From assembly GCA_013426805.1 (NCBI GenBank), contig JACDZG010000042.1, positions 1-53,986 of the forward strand: a stretch of 53,986 nucleotides of DNA. The letters are read 5' to 3'. The DNA comes from Chromatiaceae bacterium. Lineage in GTDB: Bacteria; Pseudomonadota; Gammaproteobacteria; Chromatiales; Chromatiaceae. Below, piece by piece: positions 27,764 to 35,975 of the stretch. Position numbers and translations under genes: made by a program. The notes below the pieces were generated by a model. It was not told where the DNA came from. It did not search any database and saw nothing but the letters and a program-made list of their open reading frames with translations. Position 1 is the stretch's first letter; each line of letters starts with the position of its first letter.

Positions 27764-29644
27764 TTAGCCTGATCGATCGCGCTCAGCGTCCAGATCTCTG
27801 AGACACAAGCCGATCGCTTCATCCTCAGTGCACTCCCGCAGATGGCTGAGGTGATCCAAAAGATCGAAATAGGTGAGCCTGGAGATTGCCTCCAGCGAAT
27901 TGAAATGGGGCTTACGCAAGCCCGCGGTGGAACGCCAGACGAGGGTCTGGGTGTCCCCTGAGCCGACGATCGTCCGGTAGTTCAGTCCGAGATGAAAATC
28001 GTGTAACGCAAAGACCACTTTGAATACATCGCCCTGCCAAGCTACGCCGGAGCTGCCATTCGCCTCGCGGAATGTCTTGGCCCGCTCGTGTGTTGCAAGC
28101 GATGAGAAGACATCGGCCGGTTTGGTGTCGCCGATTAAAATTACCGTGCGCGCGTGTGCATGAAGTAGCGAACCGCAAAAATCCCTATAGGCTTGCTCGA
28201 ATGTATGCAGTCCATCAATGAAGATCAGATCGAAGATTTCATCATTTTCCAAGACCATGAAATATTCGTCGGAGGTCATCCGCTTGATCCTCGTTACTCC
28301 CTGTGCTGCAGGGTCGGCATCGAAATCAGGATTCGGATCTACGCCGACACGTTCGCCAATCTCTACATTGAGGAGTGTCGAACCCTGAGCTGCCCCGATC
28401 TCAAGATAGCGCTTCGCACCGAGTGATGTCGCAAGCCGGTTGATGCGACGCGCAGACCCGCAAGTGTCGGGCTCGCGAGTGAACTGCGCAGACGCCGTCG
28501 AAATCGCAGGATCAGGGGGCTGACGCCTTGTCGGCATCAGCACGGAGGCACAGTCGTTCTGGCGGCGGTCAGCGTTCCTGATGCATTTCTCGACCTCAGC
28601 CAGATCGGCCGTAAAGGATGCCATCCAATCGTTCGACTGAGCTTCGCAAAATACGAGAGATACCCGCTTTTCACCCCAGAAGTCCAGGCTGGCTTGAATG
28701 AAATGGCTCTGCCTGGCCGATTGCAGAACGATGGTCGCGGCACCGGCCGGCGCGAAGATCGAGTTGTGCATGCCCGAGCCCGCCTCGCCGGCGATGACTG
28801 CCGCATTGCTGAATACGGCAACTTGTTCTCTCAGCGACATTTGTTCCGGGTAGATCGTCTCGAATCCGCTCTTCCTGAAGAGACTCTCGACCTCTTCGCG
28901 GTTTATCAAGGAGCGTGTCTGCTTCGCGAGATGCATTCTGGAAACGAACAACCGACGCTCCGGTCTATGGTCGTATTCCAACGGGTAGGCCCGAAACGCC
29001 ACATCTCTGGCGATCACGCTCATTCTGCTCAGATGATCGTGGTAGCGAAACGGACTGCAAAGAAACAGCTCGCCGGTATAGGCAACCTCTTTACGCACCT
29101 TGATGATCATGTCCGCATCGGGAAAAAACTCGGCCACGAGGGTTCCTGCCCAAGCCGCCAAATCGTCCGGGACCAGAAGGTGAAACGCGCTATCCGGAAA
29201 TAGCGCACGGAAAAAAGCGACGCGCGGACAAATGTCGATCAGCCAATGCCCATAGATCCCATAGCCAGGGTGAGCGAGTGGAATAATCGGCACGCCGGAC
29301 TCAACACCAAGCGGGGCCGCCGAAGGGATACCGCCTGCAACGAGGTTCAGATCAGGCCGACGGTTGACCAACTCTTCAGGTAACGGCATATCGCTGTAAA
29401 CCTGAAGATCGCCGCTCGCTCCAATCTTGAAGTCAGCCGGCAGGATTCGGCCAATCTGCTTTGCACCCAACACCGGCGGTCGAGCGAGAATCACTTCGAT
29501 ATTGAAGGGCCGTGGGCCGAAATAGTCTGGGATATGCCGTACATACGGAGTCAAACGAATGTCCGGGGCGCTGTCTTGGAGCGCTTCGTAGGCCTGCCAT
29601 TCGACCAGTGACGGAAACTCGCTGAGGGCTGTGTCGTGAGGCAT
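27764..29644 (-). CDS. GT61-type glycosyltransferase fused to a class I methyltransferase
   Basis: A 626-aa cytosolic protein. The N-terminal ~375 residues match the DUF563/GT61 type: AHPGYGIYGHWLIDICPRVAFF, RRLFVSRMHLAKQ and the hallmark AVIAGEAGSGMHNSIFAPAG. After a linker, residues ~400-570 form an SAM-dependent methyltransferase with KRYLEIGAAQGSTLLNV (SAM loop), DLIFIDGLHTFEQAYRDF and VILIGDT. It could therefore transfer and methylate a sugar in one polypeptide. It is the most downstream member of a minus-strand glycan locus; acceptor and donor are unknown. Confidence 0.85.
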   Translation of the reverse strand: MPHDTALSEFPSLVEWQAYEALQDSAPDIRLTPYVRHIPDYFGPRPFNIEVILARPPVLGAKQIGRILPADFKIGASGDLQVYSDMPLPEELVNRRPDLNLVAGGIPSAAPLGVESGVPIIPLAHPGYGIYGHWLIDICPRVAFFRALFPDSAFHLLVPDDLAAWAGTLVAEFFPDADMIIKVRKEVAYTGELFLCSPFRYHDHLSRMSVIARDVAFRAYPLEYDHRPERRLFVSRMHLAKQTRSLINREEVESLFRKSGFETIYPEQMSLREQVAVFSNAAVIAGEAGSGMHNSIFAPAGAATIVLQSARQSHFIQASLDFWGEKRVSLVFCEAQSNDWMASFTADLAEVEKCIRNADRRQNDCASVLMPTRRQPPDPAISTASAQFTREPDTCGSARRINRLATSLGAKRYLEIGAAQGSTLLNVEIGERVGVDPNPDFDADPAAQGVTRIKRMTSDEYFMVLENDEIFDLIFIDGLHTFEQAYRDFCGSLLHAHARTVILIGDTKPADVFSSLATHERAKTFREANGSSGVAWQGDVFKVVFALHDFHLGLNYRTIVGSGDTQTLVWRSTAGLRKPHFNSLEAISRLTYFDLLDHLSHLRECTEDEAIGLCLRDLDAERDRSG

Positions 29645-29654
29645 CTTGGTAAGG

Positions 29655-29939
29655 CTAGATCTGAGGATGGGGTTTCGGTAGGCCTAGGTGCGCTGATCTG
29701 ACTACTTGGTAAAGGGTAAAGACCTGCTCGTTCGCTTGCAGCAGCTCAAGATACAAGGTCTCTTCGATCTCGATCTTCATTGCCTACAAACGTTCCTCCA
29801 GAGAAAGGTCTTCGTTCTGAGTCAGATTGCGATTTGCAGTGACTGCGGTTTTCATGGACAGGTGCATGTCCAATAATAAAATCAGACTTTGACTGATGGC
29901 GTCGCGGTTCTCGGTTGCAATAGCGTCCTTGATTAGCAT
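29655..29939 (-). pseudogene. Short gene split by an in-frame amber codon
   Basis: Directly downstream of the sulfotransferase gene an ATG overlaps its stop codon (ATGCTAA at 29933-29939). The frame encodes 51 residues (MLIKDAIATENRDAISQSLI and onward) up to a TAG at 29784-29786. One codon later the same frame continues with an ATG at 29780 and 41 more residues (MKIEIEETLYLELLQANEQV and onward) to a TAG at 29655. Both parts look like genuine helical protein. The simplest reading is a ~94-residue protein broken by one nonsense mutation, or two coupled peptides. No family recognised. Confidence 0.4.
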
Positions 29940-30874
29940 TGCTGACGATAATTCCTCTTTTTGTTAAGAGCATCGATAAGCAGGCTACAGTGATGCGCAC
30001 GCGACAATGGCTGTTGCGCTAAAGAAAGCAGTGCGCCTTCAATTGCTTTGATATCCTCGAAATAGTTTGAAACATTAATGATACTCAGTAACGACTGCTG
30101 TTCGATGCCCCTTCTTTCTATGGAGTCGGCTTGAAGCGGCCTTGGTTTCGATGCCAAGCCGATGTCGCCGCGTACGTCTCTGGTATTCACATGCTTTTCA
30201 TATTCAAGCTGAGCCTGTTCCATCGTAATGCCAAGCGCATGCATTAACTCTTGAATAGCTGTCTCCTTGCGTACAAATCTTTCGTACGAAACTATTAAAG
30301 CGTCATAGCGGCATGCCATCAACGCGAGGCGTCTCATGTTGGCAAGCGATCTTTCGGCCCATTCATCGAAAAGCGCGCAAGTAATCTCTAATGCGCCCTC
30401 GCCCCACCACTCTCTACGTGCTTGCACCTCCGATTGAAATGTGTGAAAAGGATTGCGCAGAATGACAACAAGATCTCGCATGATCGGATCGGGGACTGAG
30501 GTTAGCAGGTCGTTGAGCCGATCAAGATAGCGATGGTCGGTCGTTGTTTCCTTGACAAGCAATATGTCGTTAGCGTGGACCTGGACAGAAAACTGCTCTA
30601 GAAACCCCTGTAGGAATATCGGCTTATTCAAATCGAGATTCTCCTTATTGGCATTCCAAGGTTCATAGATGGTATGTATTCTGGAGTGCGCGCCCAGAAC
30701 AGCAGAAAGCACTGTTGTGCCTGAACGTGGCAACGCCGCGATTCCGATCACCCGATCCAAGGCAGGTCCGGAGTAGACGGGGTTCGACGGAGTCGCGACG
30801 GCACTTGCGCTTGCCGGTTCGGCCGCGCCTTTCAATGCAGGAGTGAGTCCGCCTACTTCTGGATTGCTTGCCAT
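29933..30874 (-). CDS. Sulfotransferase-family protein
   Basis: A 313-aa protein. IGIAALPRSGTTVLSAVLGA contains the 5'-phosphosulfate-binding loop of PAPS-dependent sulfotransferases (PRSGTT, about residues 48-53), and VILRNPFHTFQSEVQARREW corresponds to the 3'-phosphate-binding segment (RNPFHTFQS, compare RxPxxxxxS). The start is an ATG with a Pro/Ala-rich leader that is probably disordered. Its place among glycosyltransferases and type I secretion genes suggests sulfation of a glycan or exported product; some members of this fold act on other substrates. Confidence 0.82.
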   Translation of the reverse strand: MASNPEVGGLTPALKGAAEPASASAVATPSNPVYSGPALDRVIGIAALPRSGTTVLSAVLGAHSRIHTIYEPWNANKENLDLNKPIFLQGFLEQFSVQVHANDILLVKETTTDHRYLDRLNDLLTSVPDPIMRDLVVILRNPFHTFQSEVQARREWWGEGALEITCALFDEWAERSLANMRRLALMACRYDALIVSYERFVRKETAIQELMHALGITMEQAQLEYEKHVNTRDVRGDIGLASKPRPLQADSIERRGIEQQSLLSIINVSNYFEDIKAIEGALLSLAQQPLSRAHHCSLLIDALNKKRNYRQQC

Positions 30875-31473
30875 GAGATGTCACCATGTTTGTTACGGTA
30901 TCTTGAGGGCTGATGCTGGCGCTTGGGCATGGCTCCGGGACCCCGGTCATCAGTTCGGCCATCAGGGCTCTTTCTTGTAGCGTGCAGTGACCTTGCGAAC
31001 CGCCGCACCTGTCCGCGGTGCGCTTCGTGCGTCATCGCACCCTACAGTCCGGCCCATCCGGTCGGCCGGAACGATGACCAAAGCCGCTCCGTCTAGGGGA
31101 ACGCTTTTTCGAATCCAGTGTGTCCGTCTTCGTTTGCCGACACAAGACCGAAGCTCTAGGACTCCAGGACGCTTGCTGCGCACGGGAGCGAAGGCTAAGG
31201 AAGTGTCCCTTGTCTACTTCCCGATTGTTGGCCGACATTGGCGTTCAAAGTGGGATGCAATTGATGGCCGGTTACCAAGGCCGTCGAGTGAGTACCCCGT
31301 TTGAGCTAATCCTGCGAATCCGCAGTGCCGGCGAGCGACCATCCATGGCACTGGATTCCGGCATCCTGCCGGAATGATGCCGCAGCTTAAGTTGGAACGG
31401 GCCACTAGGTTCGGGAGTTACATGCGCGTTGTCAACAGCGGAATCAAAGATGCAATCAAGCACGGACCGGCGA
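30875..31473. other. Intergenic, no gene recognised
   Basis: About 600 bp between the sulfotransferase and hlyD-like genes, both on the minus strand. No frame resembles a protein. It contains a REP-like hairpin at 31355-31375 and a TAGGGTGCG-type short repeat near 31040. It probably holds the promoter of the sulfotransferase gene. Confidence 0.45.
31355..31375. repeat. REP-like hairpin
   Basis: ATTCCGGCA-TCC-TGCCGGAAT, a perfect 9-bp stem with a 3-nt loop, of a kind widespread between genes in proteobacteria. It lies about 100 bp downstream of the hlyD-like gene's stop and could serve as its 3' hairpin. Confidence 0.6.
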
Positions 31474-32805
31474 TCACTGCATATCCTCCACCAGCGCTTG
31501 CCGCATCCCGGAGGTAATTGGCGAAAGGATATACTCGAAAAAAGTCCGCGGCGTCGTCTGCACATAGGCGACCACCGGCATCCCTGGCGACAGGACGCGG
31601 TCGTCGGGTAGCTTCAGTGATCGTTGATCGCCGGCGATGTGGGCCAGGAAGAAAGGCTGCTTATCCTGGGAGTCCGGGAGCGTGATGGCGTCGCCCGACA
31701 GGTAGGTCAGGGCGCCGTCGACCATCGGTGTTGTCCGCTGGTTGAAGGCGGAAAGTTGGATCTTGGCAGCCTGGCCGACGTGAACGGCATCGGAGTCCTG
31801 GGGCCGGATGCGGACTTCAAAGATGAGGTCGCGCACCTTTGGCACCAGTTCCAGGATGGTGTCGCCGGGGCGGATGACCCCGCCGATCGTTGATGCCTGG
31901 AGATTGATCACCTGTCCGGCGATCGGCGCCCGAATCGTCTTTCGCTGCAAGGCGTCGAGGATGGGTCGAATGCGCTCCCGGGTCTCGAGCAGAAGCTGCC
32001 GAGTGTCCTTGTACTCGTCCTCCGCACTCTTCATGTAGTCGTTCCTGAGCACCACGACCTGCCGTTTGAGCTCCGTGATGCTCTGGTGCCGCAAAGAGAT
32101 ATCTGCGCGCTGCTCCCATAACGCCTGTTTCTGCTCAGCCAGCTTACGCTTCAACTCCAATAACGAATTGTTGTCGATGGCGCGCTTTTCAATCAAACGC
32201 TCACCCGCCTTCAACTGTTCCTCGACATAGCGGACCCCGTCCTGGGTGGCGCCGTTCTGTGATTGGAGGCTGGTCGCCGCCTCTACCGCGTGCCGAATCT
32301 CTTCCTCGATCAGCCCGATCTGATCGAGCAGTGTCTTGCGCTTGGCCGCGAACAGGGACTTCTCATTGTGCATCAGCACTTGGGCATTTTTCGAAGTCTC
32401 GCGGGTCAACTCCTCCGGGAACTCGAAGGATTCGCGTAGACTGGCCTCCGCCAAGAGCCTCGCTTCCTTGGCGAGATGCGCATGTAGTGCATCGGTCAGA
32501 ATATTGAGCTGGGCGCTCGCATCGGTGTCCTCCAGCAGGATCAGGGGCTGGCCGGCCTCGACCTGCTCGCCCTCCTTGACCCGGATCTCTTGAATGATGC
32601 CTCCCTCGAGGTGTTGCACTGACTTGCGGTTCGTATCGACCTTCACGATGCCGGCGGCTACGACGGCACCGCTGATGGGCGCCCAGGCTGCCCAGGCGGC
32701 CGCGCCGCCGAGAAAGAAGACGATGACGAACAAGGCCGCCCGCACCAGGCGGGTCGACTCGCCGGACGTGTCGACCGGGATGGCAAAGAACTGTCTAGGT
32801 GACAT
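31474..32805 (-). CDS. Type I secretion periplasmic adaptor (HlyD/PrtE family)
   Basis: A 443-aa membrane-fusion protein: a short cytosolic head, one transmembrane helix (VRAALFVIVFFLGGAAAWAAW), then a lipoyl-like half (GIVKVDTNRKSVQHLEGGI). A long coiled-coil hairpin spans about residues 110-280, and the second lipoyl and beta-barrel half has RKTIRAPIAGQVINLQAS. It bridges the ABC exporter to an outer-membrane TolC-type channel. Its start codon shares a base with the stop of the ABC gene (TGATG), showing tight coupling. A decayed paralogue lies at 44908-45540. Confidence 0.93.
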   Translation of the reverse strand: MSPRQFFAIPVDTSGESTRLVRAALFVIVFFLGGAAAWAAWAPISGAVVAAGIVKVDTNRKSVQHLEGGIIQEIRVKEGEQVEAGQPLILLEDTDASAQLNILTDALHAHLAKEARLLAEASLRESFEFPEELTRETSKNAQVLMHNEKSLFAAKRKTLLDQIGLIEEEIRHAVEAATSLQSQNGATQDGVRYVEEQLKAGERLIEKRAIDNNSLLELKRKLAEQKQALWEQRADISLRHQSITELKRQVVVLRNDYMKSAEDEYKDTRQLLLETRERIRPILDALQRKTIRAPIAGQVINLQASTIGGVIRPGDTILELVPKVRDLIFEVRIRPQDSDAVHVGQAAKIQLSAFNQRTTPMVDGALTYLSGDAITLPDSQDKQPFFLAHIAGDQRSLKLPDDRVLSPGMPVVAYVQTTPRTFFEYILSPITSGMRQALVEDMQ

Positions 32806-34547
32806 CAGTGGGCCTCTTCGACATCAGGCAGTCGTTGTGCCGTTTGGTCGGTAATCGCGGGCGGCGTGTTGGTCGCGGGGAGCTTCTTGCGCTGCCCCGC
32901 GTTCATGACCCGCAGCACGTCCTGGTTCTTGCCGAATACGTTCTGCTCTCCGCCGCGCAGCACCAGCAGGTGGTCGACATCGCGCACGATACTCGGTTTG
33001 TGGGTGATGATTGCCAGGGTCACGGCGCGGTCCTTGAGTTCACGAATGACATCGATCAGCGCCGCCTCGGCGAGGCTGTCGAGATTTGCGTTGGGTTCGT
33101 CGAGTATCACCAGGCTGGGGTTGCCGAAGAGCGCACGCGCCAGCCCCACCAACTGCCGCTGTCCTCCGGAGAGCCGGTTTCCGCCCTCGCCAACCAGGGT
33201 GGCATAACCTTTGGGCAGCTTCAAGATCATCTCGTGCGCGTGCGCCTGCTTGGCCGCCTCAATCACCGCGTCAGTCAGGTCCTCCGGAGCCTGCATGCGC
33301 GCGATGTTCTCCGCTACGGTACCGGGAAAGAGGATGACTTCCTGCGGCAGGTAGCCGATGTACTGACCGAGATCGCTCTGCGCCCACAGGTAAACATCCG
33401 CGCCGTCCAGGCGGACATGGCCCTGGGTCGGTTTGAGCAGGCCCACCATCAGGCGGGCGAGTGTCGTCTTGCCGGTGCCCGAGGGTCCGATGATACCAAG
33501 ACTTTCGCCCGCCCCGAGCTTGAAATGGATACCACTGAGGATGCGCTGTTCGCGTGACAGGTGCAGAAAGACGCGGTCGACGAGAAGTTCGCCGAGCGGG
33601 CGCGGCAAGCGCACCGAGGGCGCTTCCTGCGCCACGGCGTCCGCCAGCAGCTTGCTGAGCCGGGCATAGGCCGAGCGCGCGCCGACGAACGATTTCCAGG
33701 CGCCGATCAGGTGTTCGATCGGCGACATGGCGCGGCCCATGATGATCACGGCGGCCATCATGATCCCGGCCGACACGTCCGGCACATTGAGCATCAGAAG
33801 GGCGCCGACCGAAAGGCCGATCATCTGCCCGCTGACCCGCACGAATCGCGATGCGGCCTGGGTCCGTGCCGTGACTCGCCCCGCCCGTGCGCTGTGTTCA
33901 AGAGCATCGTCATTGAGACGGCGCCACCGGTCGGTCATCGCCGACTGCATGCCGAGTGGGCCGATGGTCTCCGCGTTTTGCCGCGCGAGGAAGGCGAAGC
34001 TGGAGGCGCGCCGCGATAACTCGGTCGCGCGCTTTTGGTTGCCGGCGGCAAAGCGGTCTTCCGCAACGGTCAGCAGCAACAGCAAAAGCGTCGGCACCAG
34101 AGCCGCTACGGCCAATAATGGATGGAACAGGTAGAGGATCACCAGGAATAACGGGATCCAGGGTGCCTCAAAGAAGGCCTTGATGCCCGGACCAGTGAGG
34201 AAGGCTTCCAGCTCATTCACATCGTCGAGCCCGTGCTGGGCCGCTTCGGACTGATTGAGGTGCCGCAGGTTGATCTCCATCACCCGTGGTGCCAGGTCGC
34301 GCTTCAGCGCGGCGCTGAACCGGCTGAGAAGTCGGGTGCGCAGCAGATCCAGCAGGGCCATCATCAGCAGCGCATAGAGCGCCAAGCCCAAGAGCACGAT
34401 CAGGGTGATGGTGCTGCGGCTGGTCAACACCTTGTCGAAGACGCTGAGCATGAAGATCGGCGGCGTCAACATGAGGAGGTCCAGGAGCAGGCTGAGCAAC
34501 CCGATATAGACGATATAGCCCCGAAACCGATCAACGATTTCCTTCAT
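32805..34547 (-). CDS. Type I secretion ABC permease/ATPase (PrtD family)
   Basis: A 580-aa exporter half. Six transmembrane helices are predicted within residues 1-300. The nucleotide-binding domain has Walker A GPSGTGKT, the Q-loop YLPQEVILFPGT, signature LSGGQRQ, Walker B LVILDEP and an H-loop THKP. No C39 peptidase domain is present, so it belongs with RTX-type exporters whose substrates carry an uncleaved C-terminal signal. No RTX substrate and no TolC gene are visible nearby. It is flanked by glycosyltransferase and sulfotransferase genes. Two decayed relatives lie at 44559-44908 and 45817-45945. Confidence 0.93.
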   Translation of the reverse strand: MKEIVDRFRGYIVYIGLLSLLLDLLMLTPPIFMLSVFDKVLTSRSTITLIVLLGLALYALLMMALLDLLRTRLLSRFSAALKRDLAPRVMEINLRHLNQSEAAQHGLDDVNELEAFLTGPGIKAFFEAPWIPLFLVILYLFHPLLAVAALVPTLLLLLLTVAEDRFAAGNQKRATELSRRASSFAFLARQNAETIGPLGMQSAMTDRWRRLNDDALEHSARAGRVTARTQAASRFVRVSGQMIGLSVGALLMLNVPDVSAGIMMAAVIIMGRAMSPIEHLIGAWKSFVGARSAYARLSKLLADAVAQEAPSVRLPRPLGELLVDRVFLHLSREQRILSGIHFKLGAGESLGIIGPSGTGKTTLARLMVGLLKPTQGHVRLDGADVYLWAQSDLGQYIGYLPQEVILFPGTVAENIARMQAPEDLTDAVIEAAKQAHAHEMILKLPKGYATLVGEGGNRLSGGQRQLVGLARALFGNPSLVILDEPNANLDSLAEAALIDVIRELKDRAVTLAIITHKPSIVRDVDHLLVLRGGEQNVFGKNQDVLRVMNAGQRKKLPATNTPPAITDQTAQRLPDVEEAH

Positions 34548-34632
34548 CTTCTATTTACTCTGGTGTTTTGACTAAGGTCCCTGAGCAGGCTTCCGGCGTC
34601 CGCTCTGCGCGGTCGCGACGAGATCGCTTGCG

Positions 34633-34654
34633 GGCCTTGATCATCGTTGCGGCC
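34633..34654. repeat. GATCATCG short repeat at the GT4 stop
   Basis: A 22-bp motif, GGCCTTGATCATCGTT then GCGGCC. Related copies are at 35955, 40606, 43060, 43088 and 44302. Its last base is the first base of the TAG stop (minus strand) of the GT4 gene. Confidence 0.5.
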
Positions 34655-35886
34655 TACCGGGACTCACGCAGGAGACGTCTGAAATATTGATCATAGCGAA
34701 CCAAGGCGTCGCGCGTGTCGTATTGTGTGACAACGCTTTGCCGGCCCGCCGCCGCCAGTGCCTGACGGCGTTTGGGATGATCGAACAGGTCATCGACCGC
34801 ATCCGCCAACTGCTCCTTCGAGAAGAAATCGACCAGCAACCCATTCTTGCCGTCCTGTATCACCTCACGTACCGGCGGCGTGTCCGAGCCGATCACCGCG
34901 CAGCCGGCCGACATGGCCTCCAGGATCGACCACGAGAGCACGAACGGCACGGTAAGATAGACATGGACCGCTGATACCTGAAGCAGACGCACATGGTCCG
35001 ACCAGGGGATCAATCCAAGAAAGTGGACCCGGCGCCGATCGATTTCGACCTCTTCCAGCATCTTTTCCCGCCACGTCTTGCCGCTCGGAAGGCGGCGGCC
35101 GTAACTGACTTCATCGTCACCGGTGATGACGATTTGACACTTGGGCCGCCGCCGCAGGATCTCCGGCAGGGCTCGCATGAAGAGATGGAACCCGCGGTAG
35201 GGCTCCAGGCTGCGGGAGACGAAAGTCACCACCTCTGTCTCTTTGCTCAGGATGGTCCCGCCGGGCAACTGGAAGGTTACGGACGGATCGGGCAGCAGTT
35301 CCTGCGAATCGATTCCCTCATGAATCACCGAAATTTTTGGGAGATACTCCGGCGGATGCACGCTCTTCTGCCATTGGGTCGGGCTGATCCCCCTATCGCA
35401 GGCATCGAGACTCAGCAGATGAAGCGCGCTGCGCGTGCGTACCCGCAATTCCTCGTCCTTGCTGATCGGGAACTCGGGATCGAAATCGGCATCCTGTCCG
35501 CGCGGGCGGTAAAAGAACTCGAAGAACCCGACCAGCGGCCGATCCGGCAGCACGTCCTTCACATAAAGTCCTTCACCCCAGCCAGGGTGGACAAAGGTGA
35601 TGTCCGGCGTAAAGCCCTGTCGCTTCAATTCGAGGATCTCTTTCGCCACGGCCTGGCCGTTGAGCACACCCGCTTCCAGCGAATACAAATAGTTGTGAAT
35701 GCCCTTCGTCGGCTCGCGGCGCGGCTTGTAAACGCGCAACCGACCCTTGGCGCAATCGGGATCACCAATGGCCGGAGCCTGGCCTTGGCAGATGCCGGCG
35801 ATCTGATGCGCCGAATCGCCGCCATAACGCCTGATCAAATGCTTGAACTGAGCTGGAAGATTCTGGTGGATCAGTAACAGTTTCAT
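34654..35886 (-). CDS. GT4-type glycosyltransferase
   Basis: A 410-aa GT-B fold enzyme starting MKLLLIHQNLPAQFKHL. The donor-binding half contains FVSRSLEPYRGFHLFMRALP, the ITGDDEVSYG segment and the SWSILEAMSAGCAVIGSDTPPVREV block with the nucleotide-sugar-binding Glu. The ATG at 35886 was chosen; the frame remains open upstream but codes for unrelated sequence. It is expected to add a sugar to a lipid- or protein-linked acceptor at the cytosolic face. It lies between the giant glycosyltransferase and the type I exporter genes, all co-directional. Confidence 0.9.
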   Translation of the reverse strand: MKLLLIHQNLPAQFKHLIRRYGGDSAHQIAGICQGQAPAIGDPDCAKGRLRVYKPRREPTKGIHNYLYSLEAGVLNGQAVAKEILELKRQGFTPDITFVHPGWGEGLYVKDVLPDRPLVGFFEFFYRPRGQDADFDPEFPISKDEELRVRTRSALHLLSLDACDRGISPTQWQKSVHPPEYLPKISVIHEGIDSQELLPDPSVTFQLPGGTILSKETEVVTFVSRSLEPYRGFHLFMRALPEILRRRPKCQIVITGDDEVSYGRRLPSGKTWREKMLEEVEIDRRRVHFLGLIPWSDHVRLLQVSAVHVYLTVPFVLSWSILEAMSAGCAVIGSDTPPVREVIQDGKNGLLVDFFSKEQLADAVDDLFDHPKRRQALAAAGRQSVVTQYDTRDALVRYDQYFRRLLRESR

Positions 35887-35954
35887 AGGATGCGGCCAGA
35901 AGTAGGAAGCGAAACGGTCGACCGGATAAAGCCTCGACCCCCGGTCTTCTTGCG

Positions 35955-35975
35955 GGCCTGAACCATGATCAAGGC
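35955..35975. repeat. GATCATGG short repeat at the giant GT stop
   Basis: GGCCTGAACCATGATCAAGG then C, an inverted relative of the motif at 34633. Its last base begins the TAG stop of the minus-strand gene, so two neighbouring genes end exactly at this repeat in opposite orientations. Confidence 0.5.
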
